Source: Reyranella soli (lineage in GTDB: Bacteria; Pseudomonadota; Alphaproteobacteria; Reyranellales; Reyranellaceae). From it: a stretch of 64,000 nucleotides of DNA. The notes beneath the pieces were generated by a model. That model was not told where the DNA came from, made no database searches, and saw nothing but the letters and a program-made list of their open reading frames with translations. Of the stretch, positions 53,206 to 61,713 are shown piece by piece. The stretch spans positions 1 to 64,000 of the forward strand of contig NZ_BKAJ01000054.1 in NCBI RefSeq assembly GCF_007992495.1, written 5' to 3'. A program made the translations under genes and the position numbers. Position 1 is the first letter of the stretch. Every line of letters starts with the position of its first letter.

Positions 53206-54015
53206 CTACCCTTGCTCCTTCGCCCACGGCGGCAATGTCTTCGCCATGAAATGCCGGATGCCCTCCGCGGCCTGCGGCCGGCGCAGCAGGCCGACCAGGC
53301 TCTCGGCGGCATCGTCGAGCACGGCGCGATCATCCCTCGTGGCGCTGCTCAGCACCAGACGCTTGACGGCGGCGACGGCCTCCGGTTCCAGCCGCAGCAC
53401 GTTGTCGAGCACGGCCTTCAGGGTGCGGTTGATCTCAGCGGTGTTGGCACAGAAGTGCCGGCCGATGCCCAGACGATGCGCCTCCCTGGCGTCGATCACC
53501 CGGCCGGTGACCGCAAGGTCGCGCGCCGGCCCCTCGCCGACGCGCCGTACCACGAAGGGAAGGATCTGCGAGGGGATGAATCCCACCTTGGGTTCGGGCA
53601 TGCCGAAGGCCGCGCTCTCATGCAGGATCACGACGTCCGAGCAGCACGCCATGCCGAAGCCACCGCCGACGGCGGAGCCTTCGACGATCGAGATGGTGAC
53701 CTGCGGCAGCTCGTTCAGGGCCAGCAAGGCATCGCCGAACTGGCGATAGGCTGCGACCAACGGATCAGCGGCGCCGTTTGCAGGCTTCGGCGGCATGGCG
53801 GCCATGGCGTCCAGATCGCCGCCGGCGCTGAAATGGCCGCCGGCGCCACGGATCACCAGCGCGCGGCAGCGATTGTCCTGGCGCAATTCGGCGAAGGCGT
53901 CCTCGAGCTCGAGCATCATGGCATGCGTGAGCGCATTGCGCCGCTCCGGCCGGTTCAGCATCAGCCGTGCGACGGCTCCGTCGCGTTCCAGCTTGATGTT
54001 GGCGTAGTCGGCCAT
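53206..54015 (-). CDS. Enoyl-CoA hydratase/isomerase family protein
   Basis: A 269-aa crotonase-fold protein with NRPERRNALTHAM, GGHFSAGGDLDAM (oxyanion hole) and EGSAVGGGFGMACCSDVV. The first of the two usual catalytic glutamates is replaced: MPEPKVGFIPSQ keeps one Glu. It may be an isomerase, hydratase or side-chain-specific variant. It is transcribed with the dioxygenase gene, and its start lies 37 bp from the divergent mepA start. Confidence 0.87.
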   Translation of the reverse strand: MADYANIKLERDGAVARLMLNRPERRNALTHAMMLELEDAFAELRQDNRCRALVIRGAGGHFSAGGDLDAMAAMPPKPANGAADPLVAAYRQFGDALLALNELPQVTISIVEGSAVGGGFGMACCSDVVILHESAAFGMPEPKVGFIPSQILPFVVRRVGEGPARDLAVTGRVIDAREAHRLGIGRHFCANTAEINRTLKAVLDNVLRLEPEAVAAVKRLVLSSATRDDRAVLDDAAESLVGLLRRPQAAEGIRHFMAKTLPPWAKEQG

Positions 54016-54052
54016 GGGCAAAGTCTTAGCGGGCGAGTATCGTGCCAACAAG

Positions 54053-54883
54053 ATGACGCGTTTCGTGGTTTCGCTGATCGCGGCGATGCTCTCGACCTTC
54101 GCCGCGTCGGCGCAGGACTGGGGCCAGGTGACGACGCCGGCGCCGGGGCCGACGCAATCCGTCGGCTTCTATACGGCCGGCTGCCTACAGGGCGCGCAGG
54201 CCCTGCCGCTCGACGGCCCGGGCTACGAGGCGATCCGGATCAGCCGCAATCGCTACTGGGGCCAGCCGGTCACGCTCGACTTCATCAAGCGCTTCAGCGA
54301 GCAGGTGCGCGCCGCGGGCCAGGCGCCGCTCTACATCGGCGACATCGGCCAGCCGCGCGGCGGGCCCGCGCCGAGCGGCCATGCCAGCCATCAGACCGGG
54401 CTCGATGTCGACATCTGGTTCGAGCGCCAGCCCGGCGCGCGCCGGGCCCCGGCCGAGCGCGAGAACCCGCGCCTGCGCTCGCTGGTGCGCGCCGCCGACG
54501 ACGGCATCGACGACACCGTCTTCACCGACCAGCACGTGGCGCTGCTGCGGCTGGCCGCCACCTCGCCCGGCGTCGACCGCATCTTCGCCAACAAATGGAT
54601 CAAGCAGCGGCTCTGCCAGACCGTCACCGGCAATCGCGGCTGGCTGAACAAGATCGTCGTCTGGGCAGGCCACGACGAGCACTTCCACGTCCGCATGTAC
54701 TGCCCACCCGGCAATCCGCAGTGCCAGGCTCAGGCCGGCTACTACGCCGACGAGGGCTGCGGAGAGCAGCTCGATATCTGGTTCACCAAGCCGCCCGTGC
54801 GCCTGCCCCCGCCGGGCACGGTGCTACCGCCGTACCGGCCGAAGCTGCCGGCCGCGTGCCAGGCGGTCCTGCACGCGCCTTAA
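54053..54883 (+). CDS. mepA: Penicillin-insensitive murein endopeptidase
   Basis: A 276-aa periplasmic LAS metallopeptidase that cuts D-Ala-meso-diaminopimelate cross-links. The signal peptide ends near AASAQ. Zinc ligands and catalytic residues are visible in SGHASHQTGLDVDIWF and GHDEHFHVRMYCPP. Cysteines in the mature part probably form disulfides. The start was set at 54053 to give a clean signal peptide. It ends one base before a palindromic repeat. Confidence 0.94.
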   Translation: MTRFVVSLIAAMLSTFAASAQDWGQVTTPAPGPTQSVGFYTAGCLQGAQALPLDGPGYEAIRISRNRYWGQPVTLDFIKRFSEQVRAAGQAPLYIGDIGQPRGGPAPSGHASHQTGLDVDIWFERQPGARRAPAERENPRLRSLVRAADDGIDDTVFTDQHVALLRLAATSPGVDRIFANKWIKQRLCQTVTGNRGWLNKIVVWAGHDEHFHVRMYCPPGNPQCQAQAGYYADEGCGEQLDIWFTKPPVRLPPPGTVLPPYRPKLPAACQAVLHAP

Positions 54884-54950
54884 GGGAGCGCGTGCCTCCG
54901 GCCCGCTCATGCTCTTCCGGATTATGAGTGGGCCGGAGGCCCGTGCTCCC
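54884..54950. repeat. Palindromic element between convergent genes
   Basis: Arms GGGAGCGCGTGCCTCCGGCC and GGCCGGAGGCCCGTGCTCCC flank a 13-base loop, with inner GCTCAT and ATGAGT pairing. It fills the entire gap between the mepA stop and the stop of the opposing lipoprotein gene, a strong hint of a terminator role for this repeat class. Confidence 0.9.
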
Positions 54951-54952
54951 GA

Positions 54953-55327
54953 TCACATCCCCGCGCAGGCGTTGGCGCGCTTGCGGGCTTCGCCGTCGAG
55001 CCAGTCGAGCCCGCTGCCCGTGGTGTTACCGAAACGCTTCCAGCTCACCATGCTGTTGTTGCCGACCATCTGCAGCACGACATACTCCGACCGCGCCTGC
55101 GGCGTGTTGGCGGGAATGAACACGATCCGGGCCATCCCCGCTTCCGGAAAGGCCGGCGCATAGACCTGGAAGGCAGGAGGCGGCGGCGCGGCCAGGCAGG
55201 CCACCATGACGTCGAACGACACGTTGTAGTTGGCCGACCAGACGTCGGGTTGCGGCTGGTTCTGCTGAGTTTGACAAGCGGCGGCAGCCAATGCCATTGC
55301 GGCAGACACGAAGACCTTCTTCACCAT
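54953..55327 (-). CDS. Small lipoprotein, 124 aa, unknown
   Basis: The N-terminus MVKKVFVSAAMALAAAACQ has a lipoprotein signal with the lipobox AAAC. The mature protein contains FIPANTPQARSEYVVLQMVG and SWKRFGNTTGSGLDWL; I recognise no family. The ATG at 55327 has GGAGGT five bases upstream, and a GTG lies one codon earlier. The stop is directly beside the palindromic repeat. Confidence 0.7.
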   Translation of the reverse strand: MVKKVFVSAAMALAAAACQTQQNQPQPDVWSANYNVSFDVMVACLAAPPPPAFQVYAPAFPEAGMARIVFIPANTPQARSEYVVLQMVGNNSMVSWKRFGNTTGSGLDWLDGEARKRANACAGM

Positions 55328-55343
55328 CACTTACCTCCGAAAC

Positions 55344-56078
55344 TCAGACATCCACATCGACAACCACCGGGACATGGTCGCTCAGCCCCGCGCCGCACCA
55401 GGCCTCGAAGGCGCCGACGCTGAGATGGCTCACTTTGCCGATCCAGGCGGTCGGCAGGAAGACATAATCGATATGATAGGTCGGCCCGTCCTTGGTGCGA
55501 TCGCGCCAGTACAGCGTGGGCTCGCTCTCCTGCCCATGCGCCTCGCCGCGGATCGCATGATAGGCGCTGACCAGACCGAAGCTCTCCTCGAGGATGCGGA
55601 CTTTGGTCGAATGGTTGATGCGCCACCCGGGCTTGTCCCAGATCGTGTTGCTGTTGAGGTCGCCCGCGATCACGGCCGGCCGCTCGCCTAAAAAGCTCTT
55701 GTAGCGCGACAGCCCACGTCGCAGCGGCCCGAGCTGGTGCTTGCGGATGCCGCCGGCACTGGCGTTCTGCGCCCACACGGCGAGCATATTGCATTGGGTC
55801 GGACCGTCGACATGGACCGGCGCGATGTAGCGCAGCGAGGGGTGATAGGACTCAGCCAGCCGCACGACGTAGCCATTGAAGGCGAACACCGCCAGGCCCT
55901 TGTGCGGATTGCGGCCGATCCATACCGGCTCGCCCTGCAGCCACGACGACTTCGACCGCAATCGCAGGCGCTCCGGCTCGGCGCACTCGGAGATCACCGC
56001 GATGTCGGGCGCCAGGTCGAGCATGCTGTCGACCTTGCGCTCGAGCGCCATATTGCAGTTCCAGGCGACGATCCTCAT
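55344..56078 (-). CDS. Endonuclease/exonuclease/phosphatase family protein
   Basis: A 244-aa EEP-fold protein. MRIVAWNCNMALERK holds the catalytic asparagine, AVIAGDLNSNTIWD the GDxN motif and LSDHVPVVVDVDV the C-terminal SDH motif. The substrate could be DNA, a phospholipid head group or a phosphoester. It lies 17 bp upstream of the small lipoprotein gene and no other partner is evident. Confidence 0.87.
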   Translation of the reverse strand: MRIVAWNCNMALERKVDSMLDLAPDIAVISECAEPERLRLRSKSSWLQGEPVWIGRNPHKGLAVFAFNGYVVRLAESYHPSLRYIAPVHVDGPTQCNMLAVWAQNASAGGIRKHQLGPLRRGLSRYKSFLGERPAVIAGDLNSNTIWDKPGWRINHSTKVRILEESFGLVSAYHAIRGEAHGQESEPTLYWRDRTKDGPTYHIDYVFLPTAWIGKVSHLSVGAFEAWCGAGLSDHVPVVVDVDV

Positions 56079-56235
56079 CGCCGCCGAGTGTAGCCTCCGA
56101 CATGGCCTTCGGCGGACGCATTAGAGAAGATAGGCCATGAGGTGCGGTATCATTCAGCTCGCTCGAAACAGAACGTTTTGAGCAAGCTTGGGGGGCCATC
56201 TGGATAGCTACTCGGCGGCTCGCGGCCTCTGAAGG

Positions 56236-57033
56236 CTACTCCCCCTGCCCGAGCAACGACCCGGCGCGGCGTGACAGGCGGAAGAACCACTGGAAGACCT
56301 GGAAGCCCACGACTAGGTAGACCACCGACAGGCCGAAGGCGATGCCGAGCATGTCCCAATGCACGGTCTTCTCGGCCAGGATGGCGCGCATGCCCTCGAA
56401 GACGTAGGCCGGCGGCAGGCCGTACGAGATCACCTGCATCCAGTGCGGCAGCACGGTGATCGGGTAGTAGACGCCGCTGACCGGCAGCAGGATGAACACA
56501 GCGGCCCAGGCGAAGCTCTCGGCGCTCTGGCCGACGCGCATGATCATGCCGGACATGGCAAGCCCGATCGACCAGGAGAACATCTGCAGGATGGCGAAGA
56601 AGGCGATCAACGGCAGGCCGAGTGAATAGATCGAGAAGCCGAAGAACGCCCAGGCCAACAGCGACACGGGGACCAGCCCGAGCAGCGTGCGCAGCAATGC
56701 GGCGATGATGATGCCGGTCGCCATCTCCCACGAGCGGATCGGGCTCACGAACAGATGGCCGAGGTTGCGTGACCACATCTCCTCGAGGAAGGCGATCGAG
56801 AGCGAGAGGTTGCCGCGCACCACGACCTCCCACAGCAGCAGGCCCGACAGCAGCACGCCCGCCGCCTGCGCCACGAACGACGCCTGCGGCAGCAGGTACT
56901 GGGTCATGAAGCCCCACATCACCATCTGCACGGCCGGCCAGTAGATCGAATCGACCAGCCGCATCACCGAGCTGCGCCAGATGTAGATGTGGCGCATCAC
57001 CAGCGCCCAGATGCGTTGCGCCGAGCCGCTCAT
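56236..57033 (-). CDS. ABC-2 type transporter permease
   Basis: A 265-aa inner-membrane permease with about six helices. RLVDSIYWPAVQMVMWGF opens it, and LPPAYVFEGMRAIL matches the ABC-2 signature region. The ATG overlaps the ATPase stop (ATGA), so the two form an exporter unit. The exported compound is unknown; capsule, lipid or drug export are the usual options. Confidence 0.88.
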   Translation of the reverse strand: MSGSAQRIWALVMRHIYIWRSSVMRLVDSIYWPAVQMVMWGFMTQYLLPQASFVAQAAGVLLSGLLLWEVVVRGNLSLSIAFLEEMWSRNLGHLFVSPIRSWEMATGIIIAALLRTLLGLVPVSLLAWAFFGFSIYSLGLPLIAFFAILQMFSWSIGLAMSGMIMRVGQSAESFAWAAVFILLPVSGVYYPITVLPHWMQVISYGLPPAYVFEGMRAILAEKTVHWDMLGIAFGLSVVYLVVGFQVFQWFFRLSRRAGSLLGQGE

Positions 57034-57812
57034 GACGCCGTCTCCTTGCGGTTCAGGGCATCGAGCCCGCGGCCGCGGCCGCGCGCCATGTCGAGGAACA
57101 CCTCCTCCATGTCCTCGCGGCCGAAGCGTTCTATAAGCTCGCGCGGGCTGCCGCGGTCGAAGACGCGGCCGGCCTGCAACAGGACGACATCGTCGCACAG
57201 CCGCTCGACCTCGCCCATGTTGTGCGAGGCCAGCAGGATCGTGGCATGCGTCTCGTGCTGGTAGTCCTTGAGGTACGTGCGAACCCAGTCGGCCGTGTCG
57301 GGATCGAGCGAGGCCGTGGGCTCGTCGAGCAGCAGCACGTCCGGCTTGTTGATGAGCGCCTTGGCGAGCGCCACGCGCGTCTTCTGGCCGGCCGACAGCT
57401 TGCCCGCCTGGCGGTCGAGGAAGGGCGCCACCTGCATGTGCTCGGCGATCTCGTCGATGCGCTTGCCGACGTTCCTCACGCCGTAGAGCCGACCATAGAA
57501 CAAGAGGTTCTGGCGCACCGTCAGGCGATGCGGCAGGTCGACATAGGGCGACGAGAAGTTCATGCGCGGCAGGGCGGCGTAGCGCCGCTTCTTCATGTCG
57601 ATGCCCAGCACATGGATGTCGCCCGCCGTCGGCTCGAGCAGCCCCAGCAGCATGGCGATGGTCGTGGTCTTGCCCGCGCCGTTGCCGCCCAGCAGCCCCA
57701 GCACCGCACCGCGCGGCACGGCGAAGGTCAGATCGTCGACCGCGACGATCTCGCCGTACACCTTGCGCAGATGCTTCACTTCGATGGACGGAGTTGCCAA
57801 CACGACTGTCAT
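57030..57812 (-). CDS. ABC-2 type transporter ATP-binding protein
   Basis: A 260-aa ATPase with Walker A GGNGAGKTTT, Q-loop near NFSSPYVDLP, signature LSAGQKTRVALAKAL, Walker B DVLLLDEPTASLD and the switch histidine in LASHNMGEVERL. It energises the permease encoded next. Its ATG lies inside the left arm of an inverted repeat (57806-57880), so its leader may be structured. Confidence 0.92.
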   Translation of the reverse strand: MTVVLATPSIEVKHLRKVYGEIVAVDDLTFAVPRGAVLGLLGGNGAGKTTTIAMLLGLLEPTAGDIHVLGIDMKKRRYAALPRMNFSSPYVDLPHRLTVRQNLLFYGRLYGVRNVGKRIDEIAEHMQVAPFLDRQAGKLSAGQKTRVALAKALINKPDVLLLDEPTASLDPDTADWVRTYLKDYQHETHATILLASHNMGEVERLCDDVVLLQAGRVFDRGSPRELIERFGREDMEEVFLDMARGRGRGLDALNRKETAS

Positions 57813-57880
57813 CCCGAGCGTAGCGAGGGACCTTTAAAGCCGCAGGAAAGGTCCCTCGGCCTGCGGCCTCGGGATGACAG
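57806..57880. repeat. Inverted repeat of the CTGTCATCCCGAGCG family overlapping a start codon
   Basis: CTGTCATCCCGAGCG with AGCGAGGGACC at the left and GGTCCCTCGGC with CTCGGGATGACAG at the right, ending at 57880. It fills most of the gap between the aminotransferase stop and the ATPase start and includes the first codons of the ATPase. The same family occurs at 20727 and 52257. Confidence 0.88.
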
Positions 57881-57908
57881 CGTGCCCGTCATCCCTGTGG
57901 TGCGTAAC

Positions 57909-59105
57909 TTATAGCGCCTTTATCGCCGCTTCGATGCGGTCGAGTCCTTTGCTCAGCCGCTCTGCACCGGACGCAAAGCACAGCCGCACATTGCCCTGCC
58001 CACCCGGGCCGAACGCCTCGCCCGGCGCCAGGCCGACCTTGTAGTCCTTCGCCAGCTTCTTGCAGAAAGCCATGGTGTCGGTGACGCCATCGACCGAGAA
58101 GAAGCTGTAGAAGGCCGCTTCCGGCCGCGCGATGGTGACGCGCGCCTGGGCCGACAGGCGCTGGAACACCAACTCACTGCCGGCGCGGCAGCGCTCGACC
58201 ATCTCGGCGACGAAGCCGTCACCCTTCTCGAGCGCGGCAATCCCGCCCCTCTGCAGGAAATGCGGCACGCCCGAGGTGTTGATCTGCACCAGCTTGGCGA
58301 ACTGCTCGTCCAGCGCCGCCGGATGGGTCAGCCAGCCCAGCCGCCAGCCGGTCATCGCCCACGGCTTGGAGAAGGAGTTCAGCACGAGCAACGGATCGTC
58401 CGGCCCCGCCAGTTCGAGGAACGAAGGCGCGACCGGGCGGGTATAGATCAGCCGGGCATAGACCTCATCGGCCATGATCCAGACACCGCGCTTGCGGGCA
58501 AAGTCGAGCAGCGCCTTCTGCTCGTCAGAGGTCATCGTCCAGCCCGTGGGATTGCCGGGCGAGTTGACGAAGATCGCCCGCGTGCGGTCGTCGACGGCGT
58601 CGAACACTTTCTGAAGATCGAGCTTCCAGCTGCCGTCGGGCTTGCGGTCGAGCGCCACATATTTGGGCTCGCCGTGCACCAGCCTGACAGCCGACGTGAT
58701 GTTCGGCCAGATCGGCGAGACAATCACGATGTTGTCACCAGGATCGAGCAGAAGTTGGCAGCTCAGCAGGATCGCCTGCATGCCGCCGGTCGTTACCGAG
58801 ATGCGGTCGGCCGGGCATTTGATGCCGTAGAGCCGCTCGGTGTAGCCCGACAGCGCCGCGCGCAGCTCGGGAATGCCGCGCTGCCACGTGTAGAAGGTCT
58901 CGCCGGCCTGCAGGCCCTTGGCCGCGGCGTCGCGCACGAAGTCCGGCGTTACCAGGTCACCCTCGCCGAACCACAGCGGCACGACGTCGGGATCGCCGAA
59001 CACCGTCATCGCCACTTCGGTAATGGGGGTATCGGAAAGGCCGGCGATGGGGCCGCTCAACGAGGCGCCGAGGCCGGAGATCTGCAAACGGGAACTGTCG
59101 GACAT
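57909..59105 (-). CDS. Class I/II PLP-dependent aminotransferase
   Basis: A 398-aa fold type I enzyme. The PLP lysine lies in NSFSKPWAMTGWRLGW, NSPGNPTGW supplies the cofactor-binding asparagine, and the substrate-carboxylate arginine is in GNVRLCFA. It resembles aspartate/aromatic aminotransferases but without a decisive specificity mark. I start at 59105 where MSDSSRLQISG begins; upstream in-frame sequence overlaps the lipoprotein gene's promoter. Confidence 0.9.
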   Translation of the reverse strand: MSDSSRLQISGLGASLSGPIAGLSDTPITEVAMTVFGDPDVVPLWFGEGDLVTPDFVRDAAAKGLQAGETFYTWQRGIPELRAALSGYTERLYGIKCPADRISVTTGGMQAILLSCQLLLDPGDNIVIVSPIWPNITSAVRLVHGEPKYVALDRKPDGSWKLDLQKVFDAVDDRTRAIFVNSPGNPTGWTMTSDEQKALLDFARKRGVWIMADEVYARLIYTRPVAPSFLELAGPDDPLLVLNSFSKPWAMTGWRLGWLTHPAALDEQFAKLVQINTSGVPHFLQRGGIAALEKGDGFVAEMVERCRAGSELVFQRLSAQARVTIARPEAAFYSFFSVDGVTDTMAFCKKLAKDYKVGLAPGEAFGPGGQGNVRLCFASGAERLSKGLDRIEAAIKAL

Positions 59106-59229
59106 GTCATCGGACCTACCGCATCGCCGCCTCTTTCGCCAGCCGGCGGCCTGCCCGACAATTGTTGGCGGCGAGACCAAGCCTGACTTATCGCTGTCGA
59201 ATAGGCAGAATATGATCCGGAGTTGACCG

Positions 59230-59544
59230 ATGAAGCGCCCCGCACTTGTCCTGTCGCCAGCCCTTGTCCTGTTGATGTTCACGACGCTGCTGGCCGGCTG
59301 CGCGACCGTACCGGCCAGGAACATCGATCTCGTCCAGGCCGGCATGGACCGCGACCAGGTCCGCTCGATCATGGGCCAGCCCGATACCGTTACCCATTCG
59401 CCAGGCCACGAGTGCGCCTACTACTCGCTGCTCAAGGATTTCTGGAGCCGCGTGCCATGGTCGGTCTCGGACCGCTATTACGTCTGCTATGACGAGGGCA
59501 AGGTCGCATCGTTCGGCAAGGTCGATGCGGCACCGTCCGGATGA
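59230..59544 (+). CDS. Small lipoprotein with SmpA/OmlA-like (BamE) domain
   Basis: A 104-aa outer-membrane lipoprotein candidate: signal peptide with lipobox LLAGC, then LVQAGMDRDQVRSIMGQPDTV, the helix-turn element of the BamE/SmpA fold. True BamE is usually in the outer-membrane assembly complex, but single-domain relatives are common, so membership is not certain. It precedes a 316-aa unknown gene by 42 bp. Confidence 0.78.
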   Translation: MKRPALVLSPALVLLMFTTLLAGCATVPARNIDLVQAGMDRDQVRSIMGQPDTVTHSPGHECAYYSLLKDFWSRVPWSVSDRYYVCYDEGKVASFGKVDAAPSG

Positions 59545-59586
59545 CAGCGCACGGCACGCACGATACCTTGCGTCCAGGGAGAGCGA

Positions 59587-60537
59587 ATGGAAGGCGACAA
59601 GCATGGACTGATGCTGCCGGTGTGGTTTGCCGAGCGCTATGACGGCAGCTATCTCGACGGCAGACGTTTCGACGAGCTGCAATTCCTGCAGTGCAAGCTG
59701 ATCCTGAAGCCTGATCGCTTCACCTCGGCCCACGTATTCAAGGAGTTCGCCCGCCTCGTCCACCGCGCCGCCGACGCCGCGGGGGTCGCCTACCATCACA
59801 CGCCGAAGCTCGATAAGCGACCCGAGGTGCGCGAGGTGCTGTTCCTCGATACCGGCGACTTCCACCTCTACAACAACGCCTTCATCCTGCGTCGGCGCAT
59901 CAGCTACGAGGACGGCTTTCCGGTCGGCGATCCCGAGATCGTCTTCAAGTACCGCAGCCCCGACATGATGATTGCCCAGTCGACCGACGTGCGGCCGCGC
60001 ATTTCGGGCGACTACAAGATCAAGTTCAAGATCGAGCTGTTGCCGCTCAAGGAGCGTATCGGCGGCGTGCGCCGACTGCTGGCCCACAATGTCGAGTTCG
60101 GCCTGAGCCAGGCCCCTGAGGCCGACCGGCTGGCGATGTCGTCGCTCGACAACATGAGCCTGCCCGAGCTGCAGCATCTCTTCCCGCCGCTCGAGCTCAT
60201 CTCGTGCGACGGCCCGTCCGACGTGGCGCTGGTCAACCAATGCATCGTCGAGGAGCTGATGCAGGACATCTGCGAGCTCGATTTCGGTCATCGCGCCCGC
60301 GCCATGGCCAACGTCGCCCTGTGGCGCTCGCGCGGCGACCATCGTGCCTTCGTCGGCGAGTTCGCCTATCAGCTGCGTTTCAACGGCCCCACCGACATCA
60401 ACCCCAAGGCCCTGCAGGCCTGCGAGCGCTTCTTCGTCGAGCTGCAGCAAGTCGCGGCCGACTGGCTGTCCCTCACCGCCACCAAGACCGGCGCGGTCTA
60501 TCGATTGAAGGGCAACCCACCACAGGCGCACGAATGA
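59587..60537 (+). CDS. Hypothetical protein, 316 aa, possibly CYTH-like
   Basis: I do not recognise the family with confidence. The sequence shows alternating strands with charged residues facing one way (VLFLDTGDFHLYNNAFILRR, EIVFKYRSPD, YKIKFKIELLP), which recalls the CYTH/triphosphate-tunnel fold, where such Arg/Lys/Glu strands bind polyphosphates. The canonical ExExK start is not seen. It has no signal or membrane segment. Its stop overlaps the ChrA-type ATG, giving coupled translation. Confidence 0.65.
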   Translation: MEGDKHGLMLPVWFAERYDGSYLDGRRFDELQFLQCKLILKPDRFTSAHVFKEFARLVHRAADAAGVAYHHTPKLDKRPEVREVLFLDTGDFHLYNNAFILRRRISYEDGFPVGDPEIVFKYRSPDMMIAQSTDVRPRISGDYKIKFKIELLPLKERIGGVRRLLAHNVEFGLSQAPEADRLAMSSLDNMSLPELQHLFPPLELISCDGPSDVALVNQCIVEELMQDICELDFGHRARAMANVALWRSRGDHRAFVGEFAYQLRFNGPTDINPKALQACERFFVELQQVAADWLSLTATKTGAVYRLKGNPPQAHE

Positions 60538-61154
60538 ACGAAGCCTCGTCACCGACCGAACCGCCTGCCGTCGCCCCGCCGTCGCTGGGCCGGATCTTCT
60601 GGGTCTTCCTGGTCATGGGCGCCACCAGCCTGGGCGGCGGCGTCGTCGGCTACCTGCGCACCGGCCTGGTGGTGCGCAACAACTGGCTGGATGACGTCAC
60701 CTTCGTCGAGCTGCTGTCGATCAGCCAGACCCTGCCCGGCCTGAACGCCACCAACATGTCGATCCTGGTCGGCGACCGGCTGCGCGGCGCCCGGGGCGCC
60801 GTGCTGGCCACCGTGGGCATGTGCCTGCCCGGTGCGATCCTGATGACCGCGGCCGCTTATGCCTATGGCATAGGCGGCGACGATCCCTGGTTGAAGGCCT
60901 TCCTGCATGGCATCGCCGCCGGCGCCCTGGGGTTGATCGTGGTGGTGATGGTGCAGCTGGGCTCGCGGGTGCTGAAGGAAATCGCCGACTACGTCATCGT
61001 CCTGGCGACGGCCGCCGCCGTCGCCTTCTTCCACGTCTCGGTGCCCTATGCCCTGATCGCAGCCGGCATCGTCGCCATCTGGTGGCACCGTCCACGCGCC
61101 GGCAAGGTCCACAAGCCGCACAATGCGCCGATCGGCGAGAGGCACCACGAATGA
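60534..61154 (+). CDS. Chromate transporter family protein, N-half subunit
   Basis: A 206-aa CHR-domain protein with SLGGGVVGYLRTGLV and LPGLNATNMSILVGDRLRG, the conserved elements of ChrA, and about five or six membrane helices. Short single-domain CHR proteins work as pairs, and the second half follows with a four-base overlap. The substrate may be chromate or another oxyanion. Confidence 0.9.
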   Translation: MNEASSPTEPPAVAPPSLGRIFWVFLVMGATSLGGGVVGYLRTGLVVRNNWLDDVTFVELLSISQTLPGLNATNMSILVGDRLRGARGAVLATVGMCLPGAILMTAAAYAYGIGGDDPWLKAFLHGIAAGALGLIVVVMVQLGSRVLKEIADYVIVLATAAAVAFFHVSVPYALIAAGIVAIWWHRPRAGKVHKPHNAPIGERHHE

Positions 61155-61675
61155 AGCAGCTCGGCGACATCGCGGGCGTGTTCGCCTATCTCTCGCTGCT
61201 CACCGTCGGCGGCGGCATGGCGGCATTCCCGGAGCTCAAGACGCTCACGGTCGACACCTATCACTGGGTGACCTTCCCGGAGATGCTGCATTTCTACAGC
61301 TTGGGCCAGCTGGCGCCCGGGCCCAACATGATGATGGTGGTCTCGATTGGCGCCGTGGTCGCGGGCCTGCCGGGCGCCGCCGTCGCGCTGATCGCGTTCT
61401 TCCTGCCAACGGGCATCCTCACTTGGGCGATCGGCCGGGTCTGGACCCGCCTTGCGACCTGGCGCTGGCGGCCGGCAATCCAGACCGGGCTGGGCTCGGT
61501 CTCGGTCGGCCTGGTCCTGGCGGGCGCCATCATCATGGGCCGCGGCGCCGTCACCGGCATCCTCTGGGGAGCGATCGCGGTTGTCGTGTTCCTGCTGTTG
61601 TTGAAGACCAAGATCAACCCCGCCTATCCGATCGTCGCCTCGGGCCTGGTCGGCATGCTGGCGCACTGGCTTTAA
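61151..61675 (+). CDS. Chromate transporter family protein, C-half subunit
   Basis: A 174-aa CHR-domain partner with LLTVGGGMAAFPELK and SLGQLAPGPNMMMVVSIGA, opposite in topology to the first subunit as expected for a two-gene ChrA. It is coupled to the first subunit by ATGA. The gene ends just before a palindromic element at 61689 that likely terminates the transcript. Confidence 0.9.
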   Translation: MKQLGDIAGVFAYLSLLTVGGGMAAFPELKTLTVDTYHWVTFPEMLHFYSLGQLAPGPNMMMVVSIGAVVAGLPGAAVALIAFFLPTGILTWAIGRVWTRLATWRWRPAIQTGLGSVSVGLVLAGAIIMGRGAVTGILWGAIAVVVFLLLLKTKINPAYPIVASGLVGMLAHWL

Positions 61676-61688
61676 ATCTTGCCGGACT

Positions 61689-61712
61689 GCGGGCCTCCAG
61701 GCCCGCGCTCCC
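61689..61712. repeat. Half-size palindromic element between convergent genes
   Basis: GCGGGCCTCCAGGCCCGC forms a hairpin at 61689-61706, followed by GCTCCC. It has the same core as the elements at 4001, 30288 and 54884 but only one arm. It fills the space between the ChrA-type stop and the end of the MORN-repeat gene. Confidence 0.8.
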
Positions 61713-61713
61713 A

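Noticed and set aside
60534-61675. Apparent break of a single ChrA gene into two
   Set aside because: Two short CHR proteins with an ATGA overlap are a known normal arrangement, and both halves have complete motifs and starts.
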